A DNA stretch of 64,000 nucleotides from G965213525 sp965213525 (GTDB lineage: Bacteria; Actinomycetota; Acidimicrobiia; Acidimicrobiales; Poriferisodalaceae). The translations under genes and the position numbers were made by a program. How positions within the stretch are numbered: the stretch's first letter is position 1; every line of letters starts with the position of its first letter. The stretch spans positions 2,170,001 through 2,234,000 of the forward strand of contig OZ243889.1 in assembly GCA_965213525.1 (NCBI GenBank), given 5' to 3'. The notes below the pieces were generated by a model that saw only the letters and a list, made by a program, of their open reading frames with translations, had not been told where the DNA came from and did not search any database. Positions 17,505 through 26,391 of the stretch are shown piece by piece.

Positions 17505-19132
17505 GACGCACCACCGTGGGCAGCGCCACCAGAGCCCTCGTCACCGTGGGCAGCACGAGCGGAGCCCACGTCACCGTGCGCCATGGCCAAGGCGATGGCG
17601 CCTCGGTCGTGGGGGGGCAGGAACGGGCCGACGAGGCGACCGCCGGCGAGCACGAAGATGCGATCGGCCACCGGGACCAGCTCGTCCAGCTCGGCCCCGA
17701 TCCACAGCACCGCCGCGCCGTCGGCGGCCCGGGCGACGAGCCGTCCAGCGATGGCATCGGCCGCACCGGGGTCCAGACCCCGGTGCGGGTAGCACGCCAC
17801 GATGACCGGCGGCTCACCGTCGAGCTCGCGGGCGAGCACCAACTTCTGGGCGTTGCCGCCCGACAGGTTCGCCGCCCGGGCAGAGGGCCCGCTGCAGTGC
17901 ACCTCCCACCGCTGCAGACCCGGTCGTGCCGCCTCTCGGCGGGCGCGGCGTCGCCGGCGCCAGAAGGCGACTCGGCCGAGCTCGAGGTTGTCGGCCAGGT
18001 CCATGGCCCGCACCAGGCCCCACCGGTACCGGTCAGAGGGCACGTAGGCGACACCGTGGGTCCGACGGGCCCGGGGATCACCGACGGGCAGGGCCACCCC
18101 GTCCACGCTGACCACCCCGCAACTGGGCGCGTGCCGCCCCGACAGCACCGCCTCGAGATCCGCCTGGCCGTTGCCGTCGACACCGGCGATGCCACAGATC
18201 TCACCGCCGGCCACGGCGAGGTCGACGCCGGCGAGGCGACCGAAGCTCAGGCCTCGCACGTCCAGGCGCGGGGTGGTCTCGGTGCGGGCGCGCTGCTGGC
18301 GGTCGGTGTAGGCGCCCGAGGACGCCGAGCCGACCATCGCCGTGGCCAGATCGGCCCGGGAGCGCTCCGACACGGGAGCATCGGCCACCTCGACCCGGCC
18401 CTCGCGCAGCACACCGACCCGGTCGCATCCGGCGAACACCTCGGCCAACCGGTGGGTGATGACGGCGATGACCATGCCCTCGTCGGCGAGGCCCCGGCAC
18501 ACACCGAGCAGTTGGTTGGCCTCGTCGTCGGTGAGCACCGCAGTCGGCTCGTCGAGCAGCAGCACCCGGGCGTCGGCGTCAAGGGCCCGCAACAGCTCGA
18601 GGCGCTGCTGCTCGCCGACCGACAGCTCGCCGGCAGGGACGTCGTCGCGCACGGCCAGGCCGTAGCGATCGACGAGCTCGCCGAGGCGTCGCCGGGTGCG
18701 GCGCCGGTCGGGCCGGAGGCGCCCCTCGGGTCGGGCCAGGGCCAGGTTGTCCCCAGCGGTCAGGGTCGGCACCAGCGTGAAGTGCTGCTGCACCAGGGCC
18801 ACTCCCCGACGGCGCAGGTGGCGGGGGTCGAAGTCGGTGACCGGCTCGCCGAACAGCTCGATCGTGCCCGCATCGGGACGCTCGAGGCCGGCGAGGACGC
18901 GCATCAGCGTCGTCTTGCCGGCGCCGTTGGCTCCGAGCACCGCGGTGATCTCACCTCGGCGCAGCGTCAGATCGACGTCGTCGAGGGCGACCGTGGCGCC
19001 GTAGGTGCGCCGGATCCCCCGCATGTCGACGGCGACGTCGCCCCGCCCCTGCCCACGACGGCGCCCCGGTGGTGCGGCGTCGAGGGCACAAGCGGCCCCG
19101 GTGGCCCCGGTCACTGCGGGTCGCCCCCCCAC
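17501..19132 (-). CDS. ABC transporter ATP-binding protein with two ATPase domains (BMP/nucleoside-type)
   Basis: This 543-residue tandem ATPase energises the importer. Domain 1 (about 35-270) has Walker A GANGAGKT, signature LSVGEQQR and Walker B VLLLDEPTA. Domain 2 (about 285-515) has a divergent Walker A (GVDGNGQAD), signature LSGGNAQK and ACYPHRGLDPGA. This asymmetry is usual for the sugar/nucleoside class. The last 30 residues are an in-frame degenerate repeat (AHGDVGS/AHGDEGS). The first 32 residues are low complexity; an ATG at 19024 (MRGIRRTYG) is an alternative start. The 3' end overlaps the permease by four bases. Confidence 0.9.
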   Translation of the reverse strand: MGGRPAVTGATGAACALDAAPPGRRRGQGRGDVAVDMRGIRRTYGATVALDDVDLTLRRGEITAVLGANGAGKTTLMRVLAGLERPDAGTIELFGEPVTDFDPRHLRRRGVALVQQHFTLVPTLTAGDNLALARPEGRLRPDRRRTRRRLGELVDRYGLAVRDDVPAGELSVGEQQRLELLRALDADARVLLLDEPTAVLTDDEANQLLGVCRGLADEGMVIAVITHRLAEVFAGCDRVGVLREGRVEVADAPVSERSRADLATAMVGSASSGAYTDRQQRARTETTPRLDVRGLSFGRLAGVDLAVAGGEICGIAGVDGNGQADLEAVLSGRHAPSCGVVSVDGVALPVGDPRARRTHGVAYVPSDRYRWGLVRAMDLADNLELGRVAFWRRRRRARREAARPGLQRWEVHCSGPSARAANLSGGNAQKLVLARELDGEPPVIVACYPHRGLDPGAADAIAGRLVARAADGAAVLWIGAELDELVPVADRIFVLAGGRLVGPFLPPHDRGAIALAMAHGDVGSARAAHGDEGSGGAAHGGAS

Positions 19133-19200
19133 CCCGGGGACCCGGCGCGGGTGCGCGCCTGCCCCACTCCGGCACAGGGGTCACTCGGGGCGCGCATCGC

Positions 19201-20379
19201 CTAGGGCGCTTCGGCCACGAAGGGCACCGTGAAGCTGCCGTCTTGGATCTCGGCCAGGCGGGTCTCGTACAGCTCCATCGCCTCCGGTGAGATGTCGTCG
19301 GCGTCGTCGGGGTCGATGACGATGTCCATGCCCCCGTCGCCGAGTGACACCCCGTAGTACTTGGCCTCGGTGGCGCCCTCCTCGACGTCGGCCACGATCT
19401 GCTCGAACAGCCGGTCGAGGCGCCACTCGAACGACGACAGCACCGAGTCCCCGACGCCGGACATGTCGCCGACGTACCCGGACGAGACGCCGCCGACGTC
19501 GTTGGCAGCCTCGATCTGGCCGAAGGTGGGGCCCTGTCCGCACCCGATGAACATGGTCGCCCCGCCGTCGGCCTGGCCGAGGGCGGCTTCCTTGGCGAGC
19601 TGCACGTCGTACCAGTCTCCGACGGCGACGAAGCTGCCGCCGGCGTCGGGCAGCACCTCTCGGACCCCGGCCAGGTACGCCTCGTACATGGCGTAGCAGG
19701 CGGGGATCTCGAAGCCCGCGGCGCCGGCCACGTCACCCTCGCCGACCGCCCCGGCGGCCAGGATGCCCTGCAGGTACGACGCCTCGTAGAACGGCTGCTC
19801 GTAGTCACCGACGTTGCCCTCGACGTCGTCGAAGCCGCCGGCGTAGACGAAGATCGTGTCAGGGAAGTCCTCGGCGACCTTCTTCACGTCGTCACCGAAG
19901 TTGAACGAGTGGGCGATGATCGGGTTGTACCCCTGCTCGGCCCACGCCCGGAGCGCCCGCTCGGCCTCGGCCCCGGGGGGCACGTTCTCCTCCAGCGCCA
20001 CCTCAGACACCACGCCCTGCTCCTCGAGCGCCTGCGCGCCCTCGTAGGCGGCCTCGCCCCAGGACCCGTCGAACCACTCCGCGGAGTACACGATCGCCAG
20101 CTTCGGGGCCTCGCTCTCGCCGGTGGCCTCGTCGGGGGACTCGGGGTCGACCGCCGTGGCCTCCTCGGTGTCCTCCACGACCTCGTCGACCGCCCCTGCG
20201 GCGTCGTCGACGGCCTCGGTGGCGTCGGTGGCGTCGGTGGCCACAGCCTCGAGGTCAGCGGTGTCGTCGTCGCCGCAGGCCGCAGCGATGAGGGTGAGCG
20301 CGGCGAGAGGTGCCACCCAGCGGGCCGCCCTCCCTCGTCGGGCTCGTCGGGGGGGACGCCGAGATGTCGCAGTGATCAT
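19201..20379 (-). CDS. BMP-family substrate-binding lipoprotein
   Basis: This 392-residue exported protein has an arginine-rich N-region, a hydrophobic core and a lipobox LIAAAC with the lipidated Cys at about 36. An acidic, Thr/Ala-rich linker of about 55 residues spaces the domain from the membrane. The binding domain then starts KLAIVYSAEWFDGSWGEAAY, as in BmpA/Med proteins, and continues with NPIIAHSFNFGDDV and FIGCGQG. BMP proteins bind nucleosides or related purines and other small molecules; the ligand here is unknown. It is the first gene of the binding protein, ATPase, permease, permease (and perhaps dioxygenase) operon. Confidence 0.9.
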   Translation of the reverse strand: MITATSRRPPRRARRGRAARWVAPLAALTLIAAACGDDDTADLEAVATDATDATEAVDDAAGAVDEVVEDTEEATAVDPESPDEATGESEAPKLAIVYSAEWFDGSWGEAAYEGAQALEEQGVVSEVALEENVPPGAEAERALRAWAEQGYNPIIAHSFNFGDDVKKVAEDFPDTIFVYAGGFDDVEGNVGDYEQPFYEASYLQGILAAGAVGEGDVAGAAGFEIPACYAMYEAYLAGVREVLPDAGGSFVAVGDWYDVQLAKEAALGQADGGATMFIGCGQGPTFGQIEAANDVGGVSSGYVGDMSGVGDSVLSSFEWRLDRLFEQIVADVEEGATEAKYYGVSLGDGGMDIVIDPDDADDISPEAMELYETRLAEIQDGSFTVPFVAEAP

Positions 20380-20529
20380 GTGAGGAACCTAGGGAACGCA
20401 CCGGGGTCCGGCGAGCATCGGCGGTGAACAGGGCGTTTCGGCCTGGTGGCCCGACGTCGACGCCGAGGATCGACGGCCGGCGCCCCGGCTGCGGCGCCGA
20501 CGGCGCCATGACGAGCGCGACACCGGCGC

Positions 20530-21789
20530 TCAGGCGACGCCACGCACCAGGGCCGACACGTTGAACCCCAGCAGCACCAGCACGCCGATGACGGCGATCA
20601 GCGTGGTGAGCGGGTAGCAGCCGACGTTGACGGGGATGCGAAACGCCGGTTCGGCCTCGGAGCGCTGTCGGATCCTCAGCAGCGCAGCGTTCACGACGAG
20701 GAACACCAACATGATGAAGATGTTGCTGGCGGCCGCGACGACCCCCAGGTTGCCGATGGCTCCGAAGGCAGCGGCCACCACCGACACCGCCACCACCGCT
20801 CGCACGGGGGTGCTGGTCGCCCGGTTGATCTTGGTGAGGTGGCCGAGCCACGGCTGGTCGACGTCACGGCCGACGTCATAGAGCAGCCGGCTGGCCCCCA
20901 AGATGTTGCTGAGGATCGTCTTGGAGATGGCGAACAGGGCCACCACCACGATGCCGGTGGCCCACGCCCCGCCGGCCTGGTCCCGCAGGATCTCGGCCAA
21001 CGGGCCCTGCGCTCCGGCGAGCCCGTCGGCGCCGAGGGTGGCCAGGGCAGCGAAGGCGACCAGCAGGTAGATGACCATCACGGCCACACCCGACAGCAGC
21101 AGGCCCTTGGGCATGGTGCGCTCGGGGTCCCTGGTCTCCTCAGCGAGCTTCACGAGGTCCTCGAAGCCGATGAAGCTGAAGAAGATGAGGGCGCCACCGG
21201 TGAGGATGCCGATCAGATCGGTGCCGGACGCGTCGAACGGATCGACCGAGCCGAGGTCGTCGACGGCGACGACGACGACCGCGGCCAGGCCGAGCAACGT
21301 CACGATGGTGGCCACGGTGTTGAACCAGCTCGCCTGGGCCGCCCCCACCGCGTTGACCGCGCCCATGGTGGCGATCACGCCGAAGGTGACGAACAGCGTC
21401 GGGACGTCGACGAGCCGCGACACGTAGTCGCTGAAGGAGATGGCGATGGCTCCTGCGGCCACGACCCCGGTGAACAGCATGAACACGCTCGCCACAGTGG
21501 CGGCCCGCAGCCCGAAGGCCTGCTTGACGTACTCGAAGCTGCCGCCGGCGTCGGGGTGGCGGCTCACCAGCTCGGCGTAGGTCCCAGCCGTGCACAGCGC
21601 CACGAGCGCCGCGACCAAGAAGCTGACCCACAGCAGGTTCCCGCCGAACGCGGCGGCCTCGCCGATGATGGCGTAGATGCCGGCACCGACGATGCCCCCG
21701 ATGCCGAACAGCAGGATCTGGGTGAGGCCCAGCTCCCGAGCCAGTGCCGGCCGTTCGGTCTCCTCGCCCGCGATGGTGTCCGAGCTCAC
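20530..21789 (-). CDS. APC-family amino acid permease
   Basis: This 419-residue protein has about twelve transmembrane helices. The first carries the substrate-binding signature ILLFGIGGIVGAGIYAIIGE (about 22-41). The segment GALIFFSFIGFEDLVKLAEE in helix 6 to loop matches cationic and broad-range amino acid transporters (CAT/YfnA-like). It probably imports amino acids with protons. GTG 21789 is chosen because a strong GAGGAGGAGG element lies just upstream; the longer in-frame extension is not protein-like. It is separated by 150 bp from the BMP gene. Confidence 0.88.
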   Translation of the reverse strand: MSSDTIAGEETERPALARELGLTQILLFGIGGIVGAGIYAIIGEAAAFGGNLLWVSFLVAALVALCTAGTYAELVSRHPDAGGSFEYVKQAFGLRAATVASVFMLFTGVVAAGAIAISFSDYVSRLVDVPTLFVTFGVIATMGAVNAVGAAQASWFNTVATIVTLLGLAAVVVVAVDDLGSVDPFDASGTDLIGILTGGALIFFSFIGFEDLVKLAEETRDPERTMPKGLLLSGVAVMVIYLLVAFAALATLGADGLAGAQGPLAEILRDQAGGAWATGIVVVALFAISKTILSNILGASRLLYDVGRDVDQPWLGHLTKINRATSTPVRAVVAVSVVAAAFGAIGNLGVVAAASNIFIMLVFLVVNAALLRIRQRSEAEPAFRIPVNVGCYPLTTLIAVIGVLVLLGFNVSALVRGVA

Positions 21790-21793
21790 CGTT

Positions 21794-21803
21794 CCTCCTC
21801 CTC
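21794..21803 (-). promoter_or_regulatory. Strong ribosome binding site that fixes the permease start
   Basis: On the minus strand this reads GAGGAGGAGG and lies four bases before the GTG at 21789. It is the reason for trimming about 40 residues from the longest open frame. Confidence 0.75.
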
Positions 21804-21917
21804 GTTCCAAGTGGGACCCGCCGTGCTGAGCGCCCCGCTCGACGCGGCTGACCATGGTGCCGAGCGGGCCGGGGTGGCTGGCGGATCCGTGCCGACAACA
21901 CCTGCGCAACTCCGCCG

Positions 21918-23294
21918 TCAGGGTGCAGACGGCGTCTCCGGGTCGGCAGGCAGGGTGATCACGAACCGGGCGCCGGTGCCGACGCCGGCGTCACAGGTGA
22001 TCGACCCGCCGTGGTCCTCGACGATCTCTCGGGTGATGGCCAGACCCAACCCGGTGCCGCCGTCGTGGCGGGCGCGGGCGTCATCGACGCGGGCGAAGCG
22101 CTCGAAGATGCGGTGGCGGTCCTCGTCAGGCACCCCCCCTCCGTCGTCGGTGACGGTGAGCTCGATGCGGCCACGCTGTTCGGTGAGGGCGACGGTGACC
22201 GACGAGGTGGCGTGGCGAACGGCGTTGGCCAGCACGTTGCGGGCCGCCCTGGCCATGTGGTCGGGGTCGGCCCACAGGTGCGCGGCCGACACCCGGTGGG
22301 CGTCGATGGACACGTCGGACACGTTGCGCTGGCGGGCGATCTCGTCGAGGACGATGTCGTCCAGATCGATGGGGCGGCGGCGCCCCGAGCCGTGTCCGGC
22401 GTCGTGTCGGGCGAGGTGCAACAGGTCGTCGAGCAGATCCTGCAGGCCGACGGCCTCTTCGCGCACGGCCCGCAGGGTGGCTGCCGCGTCGGCCCGGTCG
22501 GGGCGGGCGAGATCGACCTCGACGTTGGTGCGGACCCGTGTGATGGGGGTGCGCAGCTCGTGGGCGGCGTCGGCGACGAAGCGGCGTTGGCGCTCCGAGG
22601 CGTCACGCAGCCGGTCGAGCATGTCGTTCATGGTCGCCGCCAGACGGGTGATCTCGTCGTCACGCTGCTCGACGTCGATCCGTTCGGCCGAGTCGGTGGT
22701 GCTGATCGCCGCGACCTGGGCCCTGATCGCCTCGACCGGCGCAAGCGTGCGACCGGTCAGCCACCAGATGACCCCCGCCAGCAGCAGCGAGACCGTGGGG
22801 ACCGTGGCGGTGAGAGCGACGGCCAGATCGGCGATGGCCTCGTTGAGGTCGTCGCTGTTCTCTGCGACGTGCAGCACCGCCGGTCCGGCGGCCGTGTCGA
22901 TGTCGCGGCTCATCACCCGGTAGGTGTCGTCCTCGATCGGGAGGCGGTCGGTCGTCCAGAACCGGCGTCGGTCGTCGAGGCGGCCGAAGGTGGCGATGTC
23001 GGGCGCGCCCACCAGGTTGGTGCTGGCCACCAGGACCTCGCCCCCGGGGCCGACGACCTGGACGGCGCTGTCCTCGGCGTCGGTGGCGATGGGCTCACCG
23101 GGGGATAGCTCATCGAGGCCGGCGGTCACCGTGTCGGCTCGCCGGTCGAGCGAAGCGTCGAGGGTGGCGGTGAGCTGGCCGCGCTGCACGGTGAGCAGGG
23201 CGACGGCGGTGAGGGTGAGCACGACGGCGACCGCTGCGGTCGCCACCGCGGTCAGGCGGAACCTCAGGGTGCGGGCCCGGGGCCGTCGCGCCAC
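21918..23294 (-). CDS. Sensor histidine kinase (OmpR-type partner)
   Basis: This 458-residue membrane kinase has a first helix at about 13-35, an extracellular sensor region (about 36-160) and a second helix (about 161-180). HAMP follows, then the phosphoacceptor box RFVADAAHELRTP (His about 245). The ATPase domain has N box NVLANAVRHA, G1 DDGGGVPDED, F box FERFARVD and G2 GGTGLGLAI. GTG 23294 lies 11 bp after the response regulator stop, so the two genes form an operon with the regulator first. The stimulus is unknown. The divergent PepSY-like gene may be a target or ligand. Confidence 0.88.
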   Translation of the reverse strand: MARRPRARTLRFRLTAVATAAVAVVLTLTAVALLTVQRGQLTATLDASLDRRADTVTAGLDELSPGEPIATDAEDSAVQVVGPGGEVLVASTNLVGAPDIATFGRLDDRRRFWTTDRLPIEDDTYRVMSRDIDTAAGPAVLHVAENSDDLNEAIADLAVALTATVPTVSLLLAGVIWWLTGRTLAPVEAIRAQVAAISTTDSAERIDVEQRDDEITRLAATMNDMLDRLRDASERQRRFVADAAHELRTPITRVRTNVEVDLARPDRADAAATLRAVREEAVGLQDLLDDLLHLARHDAGHGSGRRRPIDLDDIVLDEIARQRNVSDVSIDAHRVSAAHLWADPDHMARAARNVLANAVRHATSSVTVALTEQRGRIELTVTDDGGGVPDEDRHRIFERFARVDDARARHDGGTGLGLAITREIVEDHGGSITCDAGVGTGARFVITLPADPETPSAP

Positions 23295-23304
23295 GTCGGT
23301 CCGC

Positions 23305-23982
23305 TCAACCGCCGTCGAGGGCGAGGCGGTAGCCCGCACCGCGGACGGTCTCGATGGCGTGGCGACCGAAGGGTTCATCGATCCGGGTGCGCAGGCGGCG
23401 GATGTAGACCTCGACGATGTTGGGATCGCCCTCGAAGTCATAGGACCAGACGCCGTCGAGGATGGCGTCCTTGGACTGGACCTGGCCGGCTCGACGGACC
23501 AGGAACTCCAGCACGTCGAACTGACGGCTGGTGAGGGTGATCGGTTGCTCACCGCGCCAGGCCCGGCGTTGGGCGGGGTCGATGCGCAGGTCACCGGCGG
23601 CGAGCGGGACAGGCACGGGCCCGGTGGCGCGTCGCAACAGGGCGTGGAGGCGGGAGACGAGCACCGGGAACGAGAACGGCTTGGTCAGGTAGTCGTCGGC
23701 GCCGGTGTCCAGGGCCTCGGTCTGGTCGAGCTCGCCGTCCTTGGCGGTCAGGACCAGGATCGGGGTCCAATCGCCCAGGCGGCGCAGCTCGGCGCAGATC
23801 TTGAACCCGTTGGTCCCGGGGAGCATGAGGTCCACGACCAAGGCGTCGTAGCGGCCCTCTGTGGCTTGCCACAGCCCGTCGGTGCCGTCGAGGGCGACGT
23901 CGACGGTGAAGCCCTCGTTCTGCAGGCCCCGGCGGATGGCGGCGGCGATCTCGTGGTCGTCTTCGATGAGCAGCAGCTTCAC
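23305..23982 (-). CDS. OmpR-family response regulator
   Basis: This 225-residue protein has a receiver domain (KLLLIEDDHEIAAAIRR, phospho-acceptor Asp in ALVVDLMLPGTNG, switch Lys in DDYLTKPF) and a C-terminal winged helix (ITLTSRQFDVLEFLVRRAGQ, VEVYIRRLRTRID, VRGAGYRLA). GTG 23982 is preceded by GAGGG and begins exactly at the receiver domain; the longer in-frame N-terminus is not protein-like. It is cotranscribed with the kinase. The upstream region holds a run of G-tracts at 24029-24079. Confidence 0.9.
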   Translation of the reverse strand: MKLLLIEDDHEIAAAIRRGLQNEGFTVDVALDGTDGLWQATEGRYDALVVDLMLPGTNGFKICAELRRLGDWTPILVLTAKDGELDQTEALDTGADDYLTKPFSFPVLVSRLHALLRRATGPVPVPLAAGDLRIDPAQRRAWRGEQPITLTSRQFDVLEFLVRRAGQVQSKDAILDGVWSYDFEGDPNIVEVYIRRLRTRIDEPFGRHAIETVRGAGYRLALDGG

Positions 23983-24028
23983 GGGTCTGGCCCTCGAGGT
24001 GGTGGTCGATCGTAGGTCACAGGCGTCC

Positions 24029-24079
24029 GGGGGCGTCCCGGGGGCGTCCCGGGGGTGGGACGCCGGGGGCGTCCGGGGG
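24029..24079 (+). repeat. Five G5 tracts, potential G-quadruplex
   Basis: Five runs of five guanines lie at about 24029, 24040, 24051, 24065 and 24075, separated by loops of 5-9 bases. The segment contains a repeated GGGGGCGTCCC unit with 11-bp spacing. It sits between the divergent response-regulator and PepSY-like genes, where both promoters should be. A quadruplex or a repeated operator are both possible. Confidence 0.6.
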
Positions 24080-24252
24080 CGCCCGGGGTTGGGTGCGGGA
24101 CCGCAGGAACGGGGCGCACCAGCAACGCACAGCCATCCTGACGCCCAGCTGACCGGCCCGGGTCGGAACACTCTCGTGGGCGGCTCGGCGCCGGTTGGCC
24201 TGGGCCTCAGACGGTCAGGTCGCTGTCAGGAGCGACCCGCCAGAGTGGGGTC

Positions 24253-24573
24253 ATGAACCGACGAACCATCATCCTGACCGCCATCGGAGCCGGAACGGTT
24301 GCCCTGATCGGCACCGCCGGCATGTCCGTCGCCTCCTCGACGTCTGATGACGTCGACGTGGCCATCACCGGGCCCGCCCTCGAGGAGGCATCTGCCGCCG
24401 CTCTCGCCCACACCGGGGAGGGGACCGTCACCGACACCGAGGTCGGCGACGAGGACAGCCTGTACGAGGTCGAGGTCACCCTCGACGACGGCACCGAGGT
24501 CGACGTCCAGCTCGACGAGGACTTCGCCGTGGTGAGCGCCGACGCCGATGACCCCAACGAGGCCGACGACTGA
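24253..24573 (+). CDS. Small exported PepSY-like protein
   Basis: This 106-residue protein has an N-terminal signal or anchor (RRTIILTAIGAGTVALIGTAG) and a single PepSY-type unit: GPALEEASAAALAHTGEGTVTD as the helix, then EDSLYEVEVTLDDGTEVDVQLDEDFAVV as the strands. The mature part is very acidic. PepSY proteins often accompany two-component systems as envelope sensors or inhibitors. This one is divergent from the kinase/regulator pair across about 270 bp. A hairpin follows at 24591. Confidence 0.75.
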   Translation: MNRRTIILTAIGAGTVALIGTAGMSVASSTSDDVDVAITGPALEEASAAALAHTGEGTVTDTEVGDEDSLYEVEVTLDDGTEVDVQLDEDFAVVSADADDPNEADD

Positions 24574-24590
24574 CCGACCGGGTGCACGAC

Positions 24591-24627
24591 GCCGGGTGAG
24601 GGCGTGGCAACAGCGACTTCACCCGGC
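24591..24627 (+). terminator. Inverted repeat after the PepSY-like gene
   Basis: A perfect 9-bp stem (GCCGGGTGA with TCACCCGGC) and a 19-base loop lie 18 bp after the stop. There is no T-tract, so a rho-independent role is uncertain, though such stems are common in high-GC actinobacteria. Confidence 0.45.
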
Positions 24628-24784
24628 GGTCACTCGGGCGCCAACCGGGGTGGGGCTGTCATCCCACAGGCGGCATGGTGGTCGACCGGGCTGAGGGCCG
24701 ATCGTCCCCGCAGGGGCGGGGCGCCACAGGGCATGGTGGGGGGTTGACCGGCTCGCCGAGCCGCCCCTGACCCCGGAGATCACC

Positions 24785-25549
24785 ATGAGCGAGCTCGCCG
24801 GACGCACCGCCATCGTCACCGGCGCCACCGGTGGGATGGGACGGGCCATCACCCGCACCCTGGCCGCCGCCGGGGCTCAGGTGGTGGCCACCGACCTCTC
24901 CGATGCCGACGCCGACGCACTGGTGGCCGATAGCGCGGGGGCGCCGGGCACCGTCGCGTTCCGCTCCGGCGACGTCGCCGACGCCGGTGCGATGGCCGCC
25001 GTCGTCGAGCTGGCGCTGCGCGAGACCGGGCGGGTCGACTGCGCCGTCAACGCGGCCGCGATCGAGTTCGAGACCGTGCCGCTGGCCGAGTGCACCGACG
25101 AGGACTTCGACCGGATGATGGCGGTCAACGTACGAGGCACGTTCTTGTCGATGAAGCACGAGATCGCAGCGATGCTCGACGCAGGGCACGGCGGCAGCAT
25201 CGTCAACATCGCGTCGACGAACGCCTCACGACCCCAGCACGACCAGCCGGCGTACACCGCATCCAAGCACGCCGTCTTGGGGCTCACCCGCAGCGCCGCC
25301 ATCGACTACGCCCGCCATGACATCCGCATCAACTGCATCTGTCCGGGGGCCATCGACACCCCCATGTTGCGCAACGCCGTGCAGCGACGCGGCCGTGACG
25401 CCGACGCCGTCGCCCGGCGGTTGGGCTACCTGGGCCGCTTCGGCCGACCCGACGAGATCGCCGAGGCAGCCCTGTGGTTGTGCTCGGACGCCTCGTCGTT
25501 CACCACCGGACACGCCCTGGCCGTCGACGGCGGCATGCTCGCCGGCTGA
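24785..25549 (+). CDS. SDR-family NAD(P)-dependent oxidoreductase
   Basis: This 254-residue classical short-chain dehydrogenase has cofactor motif TGATGGMG (about 13-20), NAAA in place of NNAG (about 88-91), catalytic Ser in VNIASTNAS, and YTASK as the YxxxK motif (about 157-161). CPGAIDTPM follows the active site. The Asp after the second strand (VVATDLSDADA) favours NAD over NADP. Substrate unknown. It converges with the PPOX gene with a gap of only 21 bp. Confidence 0.9.
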   Translation: MSELAGRTAIVTGATGGMGRAITRTLAAAGAQVVATDLSDADADALVADSAGAPGTVAFRSGDVADAGAMAAVVELALRETGRVDCAVNAAAIEFETVPLAECTDEDFDRMMAVNVRGTFLSMKHEIAAMLDAGHGGSIVNIASTNASRPQHDQPAYTASKHAVLGLTRSAAIDYARHDIRINCICPGAIDTPMLRNAVQRRGRDADAVARRLGYLGRFGRPDEIAEAALWLCSDASSFTTGHALAVDGGMLAG

Positions 25550-25570
25550 CCCGAGACGGGGTGCCCCGCC

Positions 25571-26251
25571 TCAGGTGTCGGCCGGCTCGCGCCCGTCGCT
25601 GCCGCCGACGGTCCACGCCGCGGTGGCGTAGTAGTCCTGCAGGCTGGCGTCGATCGCCGCAGCGGGCGCGTCGGCGCCGGTCGCCTCGGCGACGATCTCT
25701 CCCGCCGAGGGCGGGGCGGTCGGCCACGTGCTGGTGTCCCAGACCGCCGAACGACGCAGCGCCGCCCCGCACTGCAGGTAGCACTCGCCGACGGTCACCA
25801 CGACGGCGACCTTCGGGACCCGGCCGTCCAGCGCGCAGGCGCGACGCACGTCCTCGTCGACGGTGACCGCCGCGGTGCCGTTGACGCGCAGCGTCTCGAC
25901 GGCGGTGGGCACGAAGAACAGCAGGCCCACCTCGGGACGCCGGGTGAGGTTGGCGTAGGAGTCCAGGCGGTTGTTGCCGGTGAGGTCGCCAAAGGCGAGC
26001 GTGCGAGGGTCGAGCACCCGCACGAAGCCCGGTGGCCCGCCCCGGGGTGAGGCCGTGATGCCGTCGTCGTCACCGGTGGACAGCACGGCCAGGGGCGACC
26101 GGGCGACGAAGTCCGCTGCCGCGGGGGTGAGGTGATCGACGACCTTGTCGAGCGCCCCCTGGCCAGGAGCGCGGTAGCGGGCGCGCAGGTCCGCCTCGTC
26201 CAGGATCGTCCGATCCTCGGCGTGGTCGGATGGTTCGCTCGGTGGGGTCAT
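25571..26251 (-). CDS. Pyridoxamine 5'-phosphate oxidase-fold protein (MSMEG_1061-like)
   Basis: This 226-residue protein has a split-barrel flavin-binding fold. Evidence includes FVARSPLAVLSTGDDDGITASPRG at the first strands, LAFGDLTGNNRLDSYANLTRRPEVGLLFFVP with the flavin/phosphate contact region, and LRVNGTAAVT. The long C-terminal extension with ECYLQCGAALRRSAVWD matches the MSMEG_1061-like subfamily. The cofactor may be FMN, F420 or haem, and the substrate is unknown. Confidence 0.8.
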   Translation of the reverse strand: MTPPSEPSDHAEDRTILDEADLRARYRAPGQGALDKVVDHLTPAAADFVARSPLAVLSTGDDDGITASPRGGPPGFVRVLDPRTLAFGDLTGNNRLDSYANLTRRPEVGLLFFVPTAVETLRVNGTAAVTVDEDVRRACALDGRVPKVAVVVTVGECYLQCGAALRRSAVWDTSTWPTAPPSAGEIVAEATGADAPAAAIDASLQDYYATAAWTVGGSDGREPADT

Positions 26252-26391
26252 GACGCCGTCCTCTGCTGGGGCGTGCGGTCCTCGTGGGCGCTGTTGGCAC
26301 CGTAACCCCGGGGTGCGTCACGCTCCCCCGGCGCCCCGAGACGGCGGCGCGACGGGGCCCGCCGGCGTCCTCCGGCACGGCCGACAGGTCG

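Noticed and set aside
17501..19132. Degenerate Walker A and B in the second ATPase domain as evidence of inactivation
   Set aside because: This asymmetry is normal in sugar/nucleoside-type tandem ATPases, so it is not unusual.
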